Assembly (NCBI RefSeq): GCF_030646155.1
Contig: NZ_JAUTDN010000003.1
Coordinates: forward strand, 124,001 to 188,000
Source: Conexibacter sp. CPCC 205762
GTDB lineage: Bacteria > Actinomycetota > Thermoleophilia > Solirubrobacterales > Solirubrobacteraceae
DNA: 64,000 nucleotides
Direction of reading: 5' to 3'
A program made the translations under genes and the position numbers. A model generated the notes under the pieces. It ran no database searches. It was not told where the DNA came from and worked only from the letters and a program-made list of their open reading frames with translations. The number at the start of each line of letters is the position of its first letter. Position 1 is the stretch's first letter. Positions 42,935 through 52,573 of the stretch are shown here, in pieces.

Positions 42935-43804
42935 CTACGGCAGCGACTTCACCGCCTGGTTCTGCCACAGCGTGTTGCTGAGCAGCTCCGGCGTGCTGCC
43001 GGCGAAGGCGCTGCGCGCGGTCGTGTCGCCGGACAGCGTGTAGCGGAACCACGCCGCCAGGTAGCCGAGCGTGCCGCCGCCGGTTCTCTGGATCGTGTTG
43101 TGGTCGGCGCCCTTCAGCACGGCCGCCGCGGCGGGGCCGCCGGCCGCTCTGTAGTAGTCGGTCACGACGCCCGGCCCGGCGATCAGGACGTCCCACTGGC
43201 CGCCCATGAAGAAGGTCGGCGTGGTGAGCGCTCTGACGTCGAACTCGTCGCCTCTGCTGACCCAGATCGACGCCGGCAGCGCCCACACGGCCGACGAGGT
43301 GATCAGGCCGCCCGATCTCGTCGTCGCGTTGATCGTCCCGCCGGAGCCCTGCGAGTGGCCGGCGGCGCCGACGTGGGCGGTGTCGAGCTTGCCGTTGAAG
43401 ATGCTCGACGGGTCGCTCGCCCGCGCGACGAGGTACTGCGCGCCGGCGAGGATCTCGGTCCCCTTGCCGGTCGTCGAGCTGGTCGAGGCGACGACCGCGA
43501 AGCCCCACGAGGCGAGGTGGTTGAGCAGCCCCGGGTAGTCGGCCGGCGTCGCGAGCGAGCCGTTGCCCCACGTGATGATCGGGTGTCTGACGCCGCCTCT
43601 GCCGAGGTCGGTCGGGTAGGAGAGCTGGTAGATCGCTCTGCCGCTGCTGTCGTTGACGGTCGCGGTCGAGACGGCCCACGGGCCGGTCGCCTGGTAGGCG
43701 GCCTCGACCGGCGCGGCGACGGCGGCGCTCGCCGCCAGCCCGCCGCCGACCAGGCCGGTCAGCGCGCACGCGCACGTGACCAGCAGCATCCGTACGAGCT
43801 TCAT
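42935..43804 (-). CDS. Secreted alpha/beta-hydrolase (PET-hydrolase/lipase-like), last gene of the operon
   Basis: A 289-residue protein with signal peptide (LLVTCACALTGLVGGGLAA to about residue 30). The nucleophile elbow is GAAGHSQGSGG near residue 148. The acid is probably Asp in GGQWDVLIAG and the base His in KGADHNTIQ. YPTDLGRGGVRHPIITWGNG near 68 holds the oxyanion hole. The layout resembles cutinase/PET-hydrolase-like lipases acting on ester bonds outside the cell. It is translationally coupled to the preceding beta-propeller gene (TGATG). Confidence 0.85.
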   Translation of the reverse strand: MKLVRMLLVTCACALTGLVGGGLAASAAVAAPVEAAYQATGPWAVSTATVNDSSGRAIYQLSYPTDLGRGGVRHPIITWGNGSLATPADYPGLLNHLASWGFAVVASTSSTTGKGTEILAGAQYLVARASDPSSIFNGKLDTAHVGAAGHSQGSGGTINATTRSGGLITSSAVWALPASIWVSRGDEFDVRALTTPTFFMGGQWDVLIAGPGVVTDYYRAAGGPAAAAVLKGADHNTIQRTGGGTLGYLAAWFRYTLSGDTTARSAFAGSTPELLSNTLWQNQAVKSLP

Positions 43805-45723
43805 CACTGCACCTCGACTCTCGTGGGCGTGAACGTGTCGCCGGCGCTCGCGGCGACGGCGAGCGGGCCGCTGGTGCCCGCGGGGACGACGACGGTCGCG
43901 TCGCCTCTGCTGTCGGTCTCGGCCGTCTGGCCGGCGACCGTCACGACCGCGCCCTGGACCGGACGGCGGTCGCCGAACGAGCCGGCGGCGTAGCCGTCGG
44001 GGTCGCTGTCGGCCTCGACGTGGGCGGTCACGACGCGCGTGCCGCCGGAGCCGGCGGCGACGCTCGCTCTGAGATCGAGCGGCGCGACGGTCGGCAGTCT
44101 GTCTCTGCAGGCGCCGATCGGCGGGATGTTGCCGGCCAGTCTGTAGCCGTCGAGCTCGGCCGAGACCGAGCCGCTGGCGAACGGTCTGCCGCCCTGTCGG
44201 CCGATCGTGTAGTCGCCTCTCATGGAGCCGCTTCTGGCGCCGCTGATCGTCAGGTCGGCTCTGATCGTCGCCGGCAGCTGCGACAGCAGCGGCGAGGCGA
44301 CGCTCTCGGTGCCGCTGACGAACGACAGCCCGTCGTCGCTGTATCTGTCGTAGGTGACCGACCAGTTGCCCGCGGCGATCGTGCCGAAGTGCGTCAGGAA
44401 GGCGCGGCCGGAGTGGAGGCCGTTGACCGTCACCAGCAGCGCGTTGGAGTCGATCGTGCCCTTGTAGTCGCCGGGCGCTCTCGCCCACGCGCCGACGGCC
44501 GAGGAGACGACCGGCTGCGCGCTCGTCGCTCTGCGCTTCAGTCTCGCGACCAGCAGCCGGTTGGAGCCGAGGTTGGTCGTGTACGACATCTCCGTCAGCG
44601 CGACCTTCGTGCTGTCGGGGTTCCAGGCGCCGCGGCCGGGGACGTTGTTCTGCGGGTGCAGGTCGCCGCCCGTGTAGGGCGCGAGCGGCTGGCCGAGCAG
44701 TCTGCCCTGGCCGTCGCCGCTGGCCGGCAGCAGCCACGGCTGCAGGTCGCACTGGAAGCCCTCGTCGTGGCCGACGTAGTAGATCGCGGCGTTGACCGAG
44801 ATCGGGTAGTCGACGAACGAGCGCCGCGGCAGCAGGCCGGCCGCGTCGACGCGGTGCATGCCGCGGTCGGAGTGCAGCAGCATCAGCTGGCCGTCGGGCG
44901 AGTCGCCGCTGTCCTCGTCCCAGTCCGGGTGACCGGTCAGGCGCGTCACCTGGCCGGTCGCGAGGTTGGTCTTGTAGAGGTCGGGGTTGCCCTCGAACTG
45001 GCTCGTCACGTAGGTGACCGAGGCGCCGCCGTCGGTGAAGCCCTTCAGCTCGTAGAGCGCGCCGCCGTTGGTCCAGCCGACGGGGTTGCTGTCGAGCCCG
45101 TTTCTGGGGCCGGGCGGGTTGACCGTCTTGATGTTCGTCGCGACGTATCTGTCGGTTCTGCGCTCGAGTCTCGCGACGAGCATCGGGCGCGTGTCGAGAC
45201 GGCTGGCGGTCCAGCCGATGTACGCGCCGTCGGGCGACAGGTGCCAGACGCCCGAGCCGAGGATCAGCGGGTCGAGCAGGCCGCCGAGGCCGGTCCCTCT
45301 CTCGCCGCTGACGTCGACCGGCAGCAGCGTCTTGGAATCGCATCTCAAGACGCTCGGCGCGCACTCCAGGACGAAGGCGCGCTCGAAGTCGCCCCACATC
45401 ACGCGTCTGCCGTCGGGGAAGACGTCCTTGAACGCCTCCTGCGCGGCCGGCACGATTCTGGGGTCGTTGGAGAGGCCGCAGGAGATGCACTGCAGCTCGC
45501 TGCCGTCCTGCTTGACGGTGTGCAGCTGGCCGCCGGAGGAGAACAGCAGGTGGTCGCCGTCCTGCGTCCAGATCGGCGTCGAGGCCGCATAGCCGGACGG
45601 CAGCGGGACGGTCTCGAGGTTGATCGGGATGAACGGCGGTGCGGCGGCGCCGGCGGTCGCCGCCCCGCCCCCGAGCGCCGCCGCAGCGACGCCCAGGGTG
45701 GTCACGAGGTGGCTCAGACGCAC
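43804..45723 (-). CDS. Secreted TolB/WD40-like beta-propeller protein
   Basis: 639 residues from GTG 45723. The signal is LVTTLGVAAAALGGGAATAGA (to about residue 30). Repeated propeller blades are recognised by phrases such as STPIWTQDGDHLLFSSGG, VWHLSPDGAYIGWTASR, DWDEDSGDSPDGQLMLLHSD and GAWNPDSTKVALTEM. The C-terminal part (about 440-639) is sandwich-like, ending in a carboxypeptidase-regulatory-like domain (VQGAVVTVAGQTAETDSRGD). It has no clear enzyme motif and is probably a binding scaffold. It overlaps the M28-fold gene by 10 bases. Arginine is mostly AGA. Confidence 0.78.
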   Translation of the reverse strand: MRLSHLVTTLGVAAAALGGGAATAGAAAPPFIPINLETVPLPSGYAASTPIWTQDGDHLLFSSGGQLHTVKQDGSELQCISCGLSNDPRIVPAAQEAFKDVFPDGRRVMWGDFERAFVLECAPSVLRCDSKTLLPVDVSGERGTGLGGLLDPLILGSGVWHLSPDGAYIGWTASRLDTRPMLVARLERRTDRYVATNIKTVNPPGPRNGLDSNPVGWTNGGALYELKGFTDGGASVTYVTSQFEGNPDLYKTNLATGQVTRLTGHPDWDEDSGDSPDGQLMLLHSDRGMHRVDAAGLLPRRSFVDYPISVNAAIYYVGHDEGFQCDLQPWLLPASGDGQGRLLGQPLAPYTGGDLHPQNNVPGRGAWNPDSTKVALTEMSYTTNLGSNRLLVARLKRRATSAQPVVSSAVGAWARAPGDYKGTIDSNALLVTVNGLHSGRAFLTHFGTIAAGNWSVTYDRYSDDGLSFVSGTESVASPLLSQLPATIRADLTISGARSGSMRGDYTIGRQGGRPFASGSVSAELDGYRLAGNIPPIGACRDRLPTVAPLDLRASVAAGSGGTRVVTAHVEADSDPDGYAAGSFGDRRPVQGAVVTVAGQTAETDSRGDATVVVPAGTSGPLAVAASAGDTFTPTRVEVQ

Positions 45724-47300
45724 GTTCTCGCCCCTCTTGCGCGCTGGTCGCGCATGAAGGTGAAGTCGCCGGCGATGTCCGCCTGCGTCATCGTGCCGAG
45801 TCTGATCGCGACGTCGGTGAAGGCGAGCGTGCCGCGCCGCCACAGGTCGACGTCGAGCGCCTCGGTCCCGAACTGCGGCGAGAACAGCATCTTCGGCGCG
45901 GCGATCGGCGCGACCGTCGGCAGCAGGTGCTGGACGTACGGCGTGCCCTCACCGCCGAACGAGCAGTGGTGCGGGACCGTCGCCAGGTCGGCGGCGGAGA
46001 GGCCCTTGACCATCGCCGTGCGGCGCACGTCGCGGTTCTGGATCGCCGTCTGGACCGCGTCGCGCAGCGGCCACGAGTCGGTCACCGGCAGCAGCAGCAG
46101 CTCGTTCAGCGTTCTGTCGGCGACGAGCTGCTTGCCGGGCAGGCCGCCCGTGCGCGCGACCGCGTCGTAGCGGCGTGCTCCTATGTGCTCCAGCACGATC
46201 ACGGCCGAGACCTTGCCGTCGTCGTACTCTCTGTCGAGCAGCGCGGCGTACTGGCCGGCGCCGCCCTCGCGTCTGTCGGGGCCGGTCAGGTGCTGGTAGA
46301 GGTGGCCGGTCGTGAAGGCGAACTGGATCGTCTTCGGACGGCAGGCGGCCGGCAGCGAGGCGAAGTATCTCGCCTGCGCGAGCATCGACAGCGGGCCGTT
46401 GTCCCAGACCGGGTTCATGCCGTCGGTGTGCGACGTGATGACGATCTTCTGGTCGCTGGTGCCTCTCAGCGTCGCCAGCACGGTGCGCGTTCTGGCCGGC
46501 GTCCATCTGACGTCGGAGACGAACGTGCCGGTCGTGCTCGCGCCGCCGCTTCTGATCGCGGCCTTCAGCGCCTCGCCCTCGTCGACGCCGACGAAGGCGC
46601 CGGCGGTTCTGATCGGCAGGCCCTCGTAGGGCGCGTAGGTGCCTCTGATCTGGGCGGTCGGCAGCTGGCTGACCATCAGCACGCCGGCGGCGCCCGCGTC
46701 GGCGGCGGCCTGCGCGTCGACGCCGGCCTGGGCCAGCACCTCGGTCGAGTCGGAGCCGAGCATGTTCAGCGTCAGGCCCGGGTCGTAGACCGACCAGCCG
46801 AGCAGCGGCGGGTAGAACAGCAGGTACGGCGCGTTGTTCCACGGCAGGTCGCGCACGACGATCTTGCCGGCGGAGTTGGCGGCGGTGATGTTCGTGCCCG
46901 ACGGCAGGTAGACCAGCTGCGCGGTCGCGCCGCCGGAGCCCGTCGTGCTCGTGAACGGGATCGCGCCGGCGACGTCGAGGCTTCTGCCGCCGACGTTCAG
47001 CGTCGTCGCGACGCTGTCCCAGCGATCGACCGAGTAGTCCAGCGACGAGGTCGTGATCCCCGGCACCGCGGAGATCTCGCTCTCCAGCCAGTCGATGTAG
47101 TTCGTGTGCGCGGCCGACGCGGTCGGGCGCGGACCGAAGTCCTGCTGTCTCTGCGCGTATCTGAGCAGCTGCGCGTTGTCCGCGAAGGCGGACGCGTCCA
47201 CTCTGACGGGGCAGATCTCGTCGGCGAGTGCGGTACCGGGCATGGCGATGCCGGCCGCGAGCGCGAGCAGGGGCAAGCCCATGCGACGCATGCGTCCCAT
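45714..47300 (-). CDS. Secreted M28-fold (PA domain plus metallopeptidase-like) protein with altered active site
   Basis: A 528-residue protein. The signal is LPLLALAAGIAMPGTALA. An inserted PA domain occupies about residues 120-250, and an M28-like domain holds ITSHTDGMNPVWDNGPLSM near 305. The His and bridging Asp of M28 are there (HTDG, WDNG). However, the usual GEE, which carries the catalytic base and a metal-ligand glutamate, reads TTGHLYQH. The later ligand region reads VLEHIGAR, and a final His is in VPHHCSFGGEG. It may be an inactive or re-tasked peptidase. A strong AAGGAGAGAGG site precedes the start, 27 bases after GH78. An in-frame ATG at 47291 is an alternative start. Confidence 0.8.
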   Translation of the reverse strand: MGRMRRMGLPLLALAAGIAMPGTALADEICPVRVDASAFADNAQLLRYAQRQQDFGPRPTASAAHTNYIDWLESEISAVPGITTSSLDYSVDRWDSVATTLNVGGRSLDVAGAIPFTSTTGSGGATAQLVYLPSGTNITAANSAGKIVVRDLPWNNAPYLLFYPPLLGWSVYDPGLTLNMLGSDSTEVLAQAGVDAQAAADAGAAGVLMVSQLPTAQIRGTYAPYEGLPIRTAGAFVGVDEGEALKAAIRSGGASTTGTFVSDVRWTPARTRTVLATLRGTSDQKIVITSHTDGMNPVWDNGPLSMLAQARYFASLPAACRPKTIQFAFTTGHLYQHLTGPDRREGGAGQYAALLDREYDDGKVSAVIVLEHIGARRYDAVARTGGLPGKQLVADRTLNELLLLPVTDSWPLRDAVQTAIQNRDVRRTAMVKGLSAADLATVPHHCSFGGEGTPYVQHLLPTVAPIAAPKMLFSPQFGTEALDVDLWRRGTLAFTDVAIRLGTMTQADIAGDFTFMRDQRARGARTCV

Positions 47301-47327
47301 CGGGTCCTTCCTCTCTCCTTGGATGGA

Positions 47328-50144
47328 TCAGGCTGGTGCGGCGAACGCTGCGCCTGTGTGCGACCACGGCGCGGTGAAGAGGTAGTCGCCGGCGGCGACG
47401 TCGACGAGCACGCGCCCGTCGGCGACCCCGGCGAGGGTGACGCCGGGGGCGGCGTCGAGCGGCCGGCCGCGCTCGCGCACGAGCGCCGGATCGGCCGCCG
47501 GCACGTGCACGGTCGCGCGCGTACCGGGCGGGAGCGCGACCGTCAGCGCCAGCTCGTCGTCGAGCCGCTCCCAGCCGGCGCGCAGCGGTCCGCGCGGGCC
47601 GTCGTGGTGGGCGCGCGCCCAGCGCAGGCGCGCGTCCGGGAAGGGGCGCACGCGCAGGTGCGCCCAGCCGCTGCTGCCGGGCTGCTGGTCGAGCCCGGCG
47701 GCATGGCGGAAGAGCCACTCGCCGATCGCGCCGAAGGCGTAGTGGTTGAACGAGTTCATGTTCGGCGAGGCGAAGCCGTCCTCGGCGGTCCAGCCGTCCC
47801 ACCGCTCCCACATCGTCGTCGCGCCCGCGCGCACGCTCGCGCCCCACGACGGCAGCGTGTCGGCGAGCGCGAGGTCCCACGCCAGCTCGGGATGGCCGTG
47901 CTCGCTGAGCAGGGGGCAGAGCAGCGCGGTGCCGACGAAGCCGGTCGACAGCCGCCGCCCGCGCGCGATCACGTCGTCGGCGAGCTGCCGCGCGACCAGC
48001 GCCTCCTGCGCAGGCCCGTCGAGCACGCGCGCGTGGAGCGCGAGCAGGCAGGCGGTCTGGGTCGCGACCGCGGGTCTCAGGCGGCCGTCGCGGTCGAGCC
48101 AGGTGGCGCGGAAGGCGGCCGCGACGCGCGCGTGCAGCGACGCCCAGCGCGCGACCTCGCGCTCCATCCGCCCGAGCGCGCGGGCGATCTCGGTGACCAG
48201 CAGCGCGTCGAGCGCCCAGTAGGCGGTCGCCAGGAGCGCCTTGTCGGTGTCGCTGCCGACGCCGAGCCAGTCGCCGTAGCTGTTGTAGAGCGCGTTGGAG
48301 CGGACGTGGTCGGGGTTGCGCTGCGCGATGTGCGCCATCCAGCGCTCGATCGACGGGTAGGCGGCCTCCAGCACGCGCCGCTCGCCGCTCGCCTGCCAGA
48401 CCGCCCACGGCACGATCACGCCGGCGTCGCCCCACGCCGGCGCGCCGTGCGAGAGGACCTCGTAGTCGGGCGGCAGCGGCGCGACGTCCGGGAAGGCGCC
48501 GTCGTCGGCCTGCGCGTCGCGCACGTCCTGCAGCCACTTCTCGAAGAAGGCGGTGCAGTCCATGTTCAGCAGCGCCGTCGGCGCGAACACCTGCGTGTCG
48601 GCGAGCCAGCCGAGCCGCTCGTCGCGCTGCGGGCAGTCGGTCGGGATCGCGACGAAGTTGCCGCGCTGGCCCCATTCGACGTTGCGCTCGATCGCGTTCA
48701 GCAGCTCGTCGGAGGAGTGGAATCCGCCCGTCCACGGCGCGTCGCTGTGGACGACGCGGCCGACGAGGTCCTCCAGCCGCGGCGGCTCGGCGAGGCCGCT
48801 GACCTCGACGTAGCGGAAGCCGTGGCAGGTGAAGGCCGGCTCGAACGTCTCGCCGCCGCCGCTGGGGTCGCCGCAGAGCACGACCACGTCGCGCTGGGCG
48901 GCGGTGCGGAGGTTCTCGGTGTAGAGCCGGCCGTCGCCGTCGAGCGCCTCGCCGAAGCGCAGCGTGACGACGGTGCCGCGCGGCCCGGCGGCGCGCAGCC
49001 GCGCCCAGCCGACCATGTTCTGCCCGAGGTCGAACAGCCACGTGCCGGGCGCGACCTCGCTGAGCGCGACCGCCGGCAGCTGCTGCACGACGCGGACCGG
49101 CTCGTTCGGCTGCGGCTCCAGCGCGGCGCCTGCCGGCGGCGCGTGCTCGACGGCCGCCTCCCAGCGCGACTGGTCGAAGCCGGGCGCGTCCCAGCCGGGC
49201 GCGTGCAGGCGCGCGTCGTAGCGCTCGCCGTGCTGCAGGTCGGAGTGGACGCGCGGGCCGCGCGTCGCGCGCCACTGCGGGCCGGAGACGACCTCGCCGA
49301 CCGTGCCGTCGGCGTGCTCCAGCACGAGCTTGACGAGCGCGCTCGGGCGCTGGCCGTAGTGGCCGCCGGCCTTCTTCAGCAGCCAGCCGAGGTAACCGGC
49401 GTACCAGCCCTCGCCCAGCTCGACGCCGAGCGCGTTGTCGCCGTCGCGCATGAGCGCGGTGACGTCGAACGCCTGGTAGTGGATCCGTCTGCGGTAGTCG
49501 GTCCAGCCCGGCGCCAGCTCGTGGTCGCCGACGCGCTCGCCGTTGATCCGCAGCCGGTAGAGACCGCGCGCGGTCGCGTAGACGGTCGCGCGCGTGACCG
49601 GCAGCTCGACGCGGAAGCCGTGGCGCAGCAGCGCGCTGCTCATGCCCATGTTGTGCAGCGGGTCGAGCTGCTCGCCGCTCGGCGGCTGGTGCTCGGCCCA
49701 CGGGTGGCCGTGGCCGACCCAGGCGGCGCGGCCCCAGTCGGCGATGCCGGCGGCGAAGGTCGCGGGCGCGCTGCGCGGCCCGGCGGCGCCGTCGCGGTCC
49801 CACAGCTGCACGTCCCAGACGACGCGCTCGCCGGGCCTGAGGGCAGGTCCGCCCCAGGCCACGGCGATCGCTTCGTCCCCCGCCACCCGCCCCGAGTCCC
49901 ACAGGAGTCGTTCACCCGCGGCGAGCGAAGCCTCGTCGGCGGCGGCGCGCACGCGCCAGCCGCTCTGCTGCTGGCCGCGCGCGGCGTCGGCCTCGGCGCC
50001 GCCGGCGGCGGCGCGCACGGGCGCGGCGATCCAGCTCAGCCGCGGCGCCGCGCTGCCGATCGCGAGCGGATCGGTCAGCCGCTCGCAGCGCAGCCGCTCT
50101 CCTCGCAGCTCGCCCACGCGTTGTTCAACCCCCGTTTCGGCCAT
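47328..50144 (-). CDS. Alpha-L-rhamnosidase (GH78)
   Basis: A 938-residue enzyme. It has an N-terminal sandwich domain (about 20-130), a carbohydrate-binding-like domain (about 175-330), the (alpha/alpha)6 catalytic barrel (about 455-800) and a C-terminal sandwich. The GH78 hallmark IPTDCPQRDERLGWLADTQ (about residues 498-516) holds acid residues, and WGDAGVIVPWAVWQ and DWLGVGSDTDKALLATAYW follow. The final part of the barrel has NMNSFNHYAFGAIGEWLF. No signal peptide is present, so it works in the cytoplasm on imported glycosides and releases L-rhamnose. It starts 3 bases after the DeoR stop. Confidence 0.96.
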   Translation of the reverse strand: MAETGVEQRVGELRGERLRCERLTDPLAIGSAAPRLSWIAAPVRAAAGGAEADAARGQQQSGWRVRAAADEASLAAGERLLWDSGRVAGDEAIAVAWGGPALRPGERVVWDVQLWDRDGAAGPRSAPATFAAGIADWGRAAWVGHGHPWAEHQPPSGEQLDPLHNMGMSSALLRHGFRVELPVTRATVYATARGLYRLRINGERVGDHELAPGWTDYRRRIHYQAFDVTALMRDGDNALGVELGEGWYAGYLGWLLKKAGGHYGQRPSALVKLVLEHADGTVGEVVSGPQWRATRGPRVHSDLQHGERYDARLHAPGWDAPGFDQSRWEAAVEHAPPAGAALEPQPNEPVRVVQQLPAVALSEVAPGTWLFDLGQNMVGWARLRAAGPRGTVVTLRFGEALDGDGRLYTENLRTAAQRDVVVLCGDPSGGGETFEPAFTCHGFRYVEVSGLAEPPRLEDLVGRVVHSDAPWTGGFHSSDELLNAIERNVEWGQRGNFVAIPTDCPQRDERLGWLADTQVFAPTALLNMDCTAFFEKWLQDVRDAQADDGAFPDVAPLPPDYEVLSHGAPAWGDAGVIVPWAVWQASGERRVLEAAYPSIERWMAHIAQRNPDHVRSNALYNSYGDWLGVGSDTDKALLATAYWALDALLVTEIARALGRMEREVARWASLHARVAAAFRATWLDRDGRLRPAVATQTACLLALHARVLDGPAQEALVARQLADDVIARGRRLSTGFVGTALLCPLLSEHGHPELAWDLALADTLPSWGASVRAGATTMWERWDGWTAEDGFASPNMNSFNHYAFGAIGEWLFRHAAGLDQQPGSSGWAHLRVRPFPDARLRWARAHHDGPRGPLRAGWERLDDELALTVALPPGTRATVHVPAADPALVRERGRPLDAAPGVTLAGVADGRVLVDVAAGDYLFTAPWSHTGAAFAAPA

Positions 50145-50147
50145 GAC

Positions 50148-50936
50148 CTATGCCTCGTGCAGCTCCACGCCCGCGGCCGCGAGCATGTCGATCGCCTCGC
50201 GCCCGACGTCGGCGGTGACCACATGGCCGAACTCCTCGACCGCGGCGACTCTGTTCTGCGCCAGCGTGCCGAACTTGGCGGCGTCGACCAGCAGCATCGG
50301 CTCGCGCGCGCGGGCGACGATCGCCGCCTTCACCTCCGACTCGTAGGCGTCGGGGTCGGTCAGCGAGCCGTCGGTGCCGACGCCGTAGACGGAGACGACG
50401 GCGCGGTCGGCGTAGTAGCCGCGGATCGCCTTCGTCGCCGCCGGGCCGACGGTCGAGCGCGACAGCGGCCGCAGGATCCCGCCGATCACGACGAACTGCA
50501 TCCCCGGCGGGGTCGGGTCGGCGAGGTCCATCACCGCCAGCGAGTTGGTGATGACGGTGCAGGGGATCGGCTCCTCCAGCAGCCGCTCGACGAAGTACCA
50601 GCCGGTCGTGGAGGAGTCGACCAGCAGCGTCTCGTTCGGCTTCACGAGCCGGTAGGCGGCGTCGGCGAGCCTGCGCTTGCGCTCGACGTCGCGCTCCAGC
50701 CGGTCGCCGAAGGAGGACTCGTGCGCGACCGGCGCCAGCGTCGAGGCGCCGCCCCAGGTGCGCGTCACCAGCCCGCGCTCCTCCAGCGCCGCGAGGTCGC
50801 GGCGGGCGGTCATCGCCGAGATCCCGAACGCCTCCTCCAGCTCCGCGATCGAGACCGAGCCGCGTCTCTGCAGCAGCGCCGCCATCCGTCTGCGGCGCTC
50901 GGCCGGCACGAAGCGGCGGTACATGCCGCTCGTCAT
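50148..50936 (-). CDS. DeoR-family transcriptional regulator of the operon
   Basis: A 262-residue protein. The N-terminal DeoR helix-turn-helix is [22 protein letters not shown] (about residues 28-49), and TRTWGGA marks the wing. The C-terminal sensor domain has [16 protein letters not shown] near 130, [18 protein letters not shown] near 150, and [17 protein letters not shown] near 182. This domain binds phosphosugars in relatives. The start at ATG 50936 overlaps the synthetase stop (ATGA). It probably represses its own operon via the three direct repeats at 56814-56961. Confidence 0.92.
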   Translation of the reverse strand: MTSGMYRRFVPAERRRRMAALLQRRGSVSIAELEEAFGISAMTARRDLAALEERGLVTRTWGGASTLAPVAHESSFGDRLERDVERKRRLADAAYRLVKPNETLLVDSSTTGWYFVERLLEEPIPCTVITNSLAVMDLADPTPPGMQFVVIGGILRPLSRSTVGPAATKAIRGYYADRAVVSVYGVGTDGSLTDPDAYESEVKAAIVARAREPMLLVDAAKFGTLAQNRVAAVEEFGHVVTADVGREAIDMLAAAGVELHEA

Positions 50937-52573
50937 CGCGCGACCTCCGCCGTCTGCTCCAGCCCGAGCTGCTCGATCGTCGTCTCGCGCATCTTGTACT
51001 TCTGCACCTTCCCGGTGACGGTCATCGGGAACTCCTCGACGAACAGCACGTAGCGCGGCACCTTGTAGTGCGCGACGCGCTCGCGGCAGAAGGCGCGCAC
51101 CTCCTCGGCCTCGACCTGCGCGCCCTCGCGCAGTCTGATCCAGGCGCACAGCTCCTCGCCGTACTTGTCGTCGGGGACGCCGACGACCTGCACGTCGAGC
51201 ACCTGCTCGTGCAGGTAGAGCAGCTCCTCCAGCTCGCGCGGGTAGACGTTCTCGCCGCCGCGGATGACCATGTCCTTGATCCGCCCGACGATCGCCACGT
51301 AGCCGCCGTCGTCGATCGTCGCGAGGTCGCCGGTGTGCATCCAGCCTGCCGCGTCGATCGCCTCCGCGGTCTTCTCCGGCTCGCCCCAGTACCCGAGCAT
51401 GACGCTGTAGCCGCGCGTGCACAATTCACCGGTCGCGCCGCGCTCGACGACGACCCCGGTCTCCGGGTCGACGACCTTCACCTCGACGTGCGGCCCGACG
51501 CGGCCGACCGAGCCGACGCGCAGCTCCAGCGGGTCGTCGGTGCGCGTCTGCGTCGACACCGGCGAGGTCTCGGTCATGCCGTAACAGATCGAGACCTCGG
51601 CCATGTTCATCTTCTCGATCACCTGCTTCATGACCTCGATCGGGCAGGGCGACCCGGCCATGATGCCGGTCCGCAGGCTGCTGAGGTCGTGCTCGGCGAA
51701 CGACGGGTCGGCCAGCTCGGCGATGAACATCGTCGGCACGCCGTAGAGCGAGGTGCAGCGCTCCTGCGCGACCGCGCGCAGCGTCGCGGCCGGGTCGAAG
51801 CCGGCGGACGGAATCACCATGCAGGCGCCGTGCGAGGTCGCCGCGAGGTTGCCCATCACCATCCCGAAGCAGTGGTAGAAGGGGACCGGGATGCAGACGC
51901 GGTCCTGCTCGCTGTAGTCGATCAGCTCGCCGACGAAGAAGCCGTTGTTGAGCAGGTTGTGGTGGCTCAGCGTCGCGCCCTTCGGCGCGCCGGTCGTGCC
52001 GCTCGTGTACTGGATGTCGATCGGGTCGTCGAAGCTCAGCGCGGCCTCGCGCACGGCGATCGCGGCGGCGTCGACCGGGGTCGAGACGAGCGCCTCCCAA
52101 GCGGCGTCGTCGTCGAAGAAGACGACCTCGCGCAGCTGCTCCAGCTCGCCCCGCACCTGCGCGACCATCGCCGCGTAGTCGCTCGTCTTGAAGCTGCGCG
52201 CGGCGAACAGCATCGCGGTGCCCGAGTGTCTCAGCGCGTACGCCAGCTCGTGCGTGCGGTAGGCGGGGTTGACGTTGACGAGCACCGCGCCGATGCGCGC
52301 GGTCGCGTACTGCGTCAGCACCCACTCCCAGCGGTTGGGCGACCACAGCCCGACGCGGTCGCCCTGCTCCACGCCGCGCGCGAGCAGGCCGGTCGCGAGC
52401 CGGTCGACGGCCGCGTCGAACTCGGCGTAGGTCCAGCGCAGCCCCTGCTCGCAGGAGACGAGCGCGTCGCGCTCGGGCACGCGGCGGGCAGTGCTGCGCA
52501 GGTTGTCGCCGATCGTCTCGCCGATCAGCGGGACGGCGGAGACGCCGCTCGCGTACGACGCTGCTGGGCTCAT
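50933..52573 (-). CDS. AMP-forming acyl-CoA synthetase
   Basis: A 546-residue ANL-superfamily enzyme. The P-loop-like motif [18 protein letters not shown] lies near residue 187, followed by [14 protein letters not shown] near 335. Then come the ATP-binding [16 protein letters not shown] near 415 and the hinge [19 protein letters not shown] near 432. The catalytic Lys lies in [12 protein letters not shown] near 520. It resembles medium- or long-chain fatty-acid or aryl CoA ligases. In this operon it would activate an acid set free by the esterase. It overlaps both neighbours by ATGA. Confidence 0.93.
   Translation of the reverse strand: MSPAASYASGVSAVPLIGETIGDNLRSTARRVPERDALVSCEQGLRWTYAEFDAAVDRLATGLLARGVEQGDRVGLWSPNRWEWVLTQYATARIGAVLVNVNPAYRTHELAYALRHSGTAMLFAARSFKTSDYAAMVAQVRGELEQLREVVFFDDDAAWEALVSTPVDAAAIAVREAALSFDDPIDIQYTSGTTGAPKGATLSHHNLLNNGFFVGELIDYSEQDRVCIPVPFYHCFGMVMGNLAATSHGACMVIPSAGFDPAATLRAVAQERCTSLYGVPTMFIAELADPSFAEHDLSSLRTGIMAGSPCPIEVMKQVIEKMNMAEVSICYGMTETSPVSTQTRTDDPLELRVGSVGRVGPHVEVKVVDPETGVVVERGATGELCTRGYSVMLGYWGEPEKTAEAIDAAGWMHTGDLATIDDGGYVAIVGRIKDMVIRGGENVYPRELEELLYLHEQVLDVQVVGVPDDKYGEELCAWIRLREGAQVEAEEVRAFCRERVAHYKVPRYVLFVEEFPMTVTGKVQKYKMRETTIEQLGLEQTAEVAR

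Noticed and set aside
45639..51053. Open plus-strand frame of 1804 codons across the rhamnosidase operon
   Set aside because: It is antisense to five genes with clear domains, is built of low-complexity Arg/Ala/Gly-rich text, and shows no motif. Such frames arise from the third-position GC bias of the genome.
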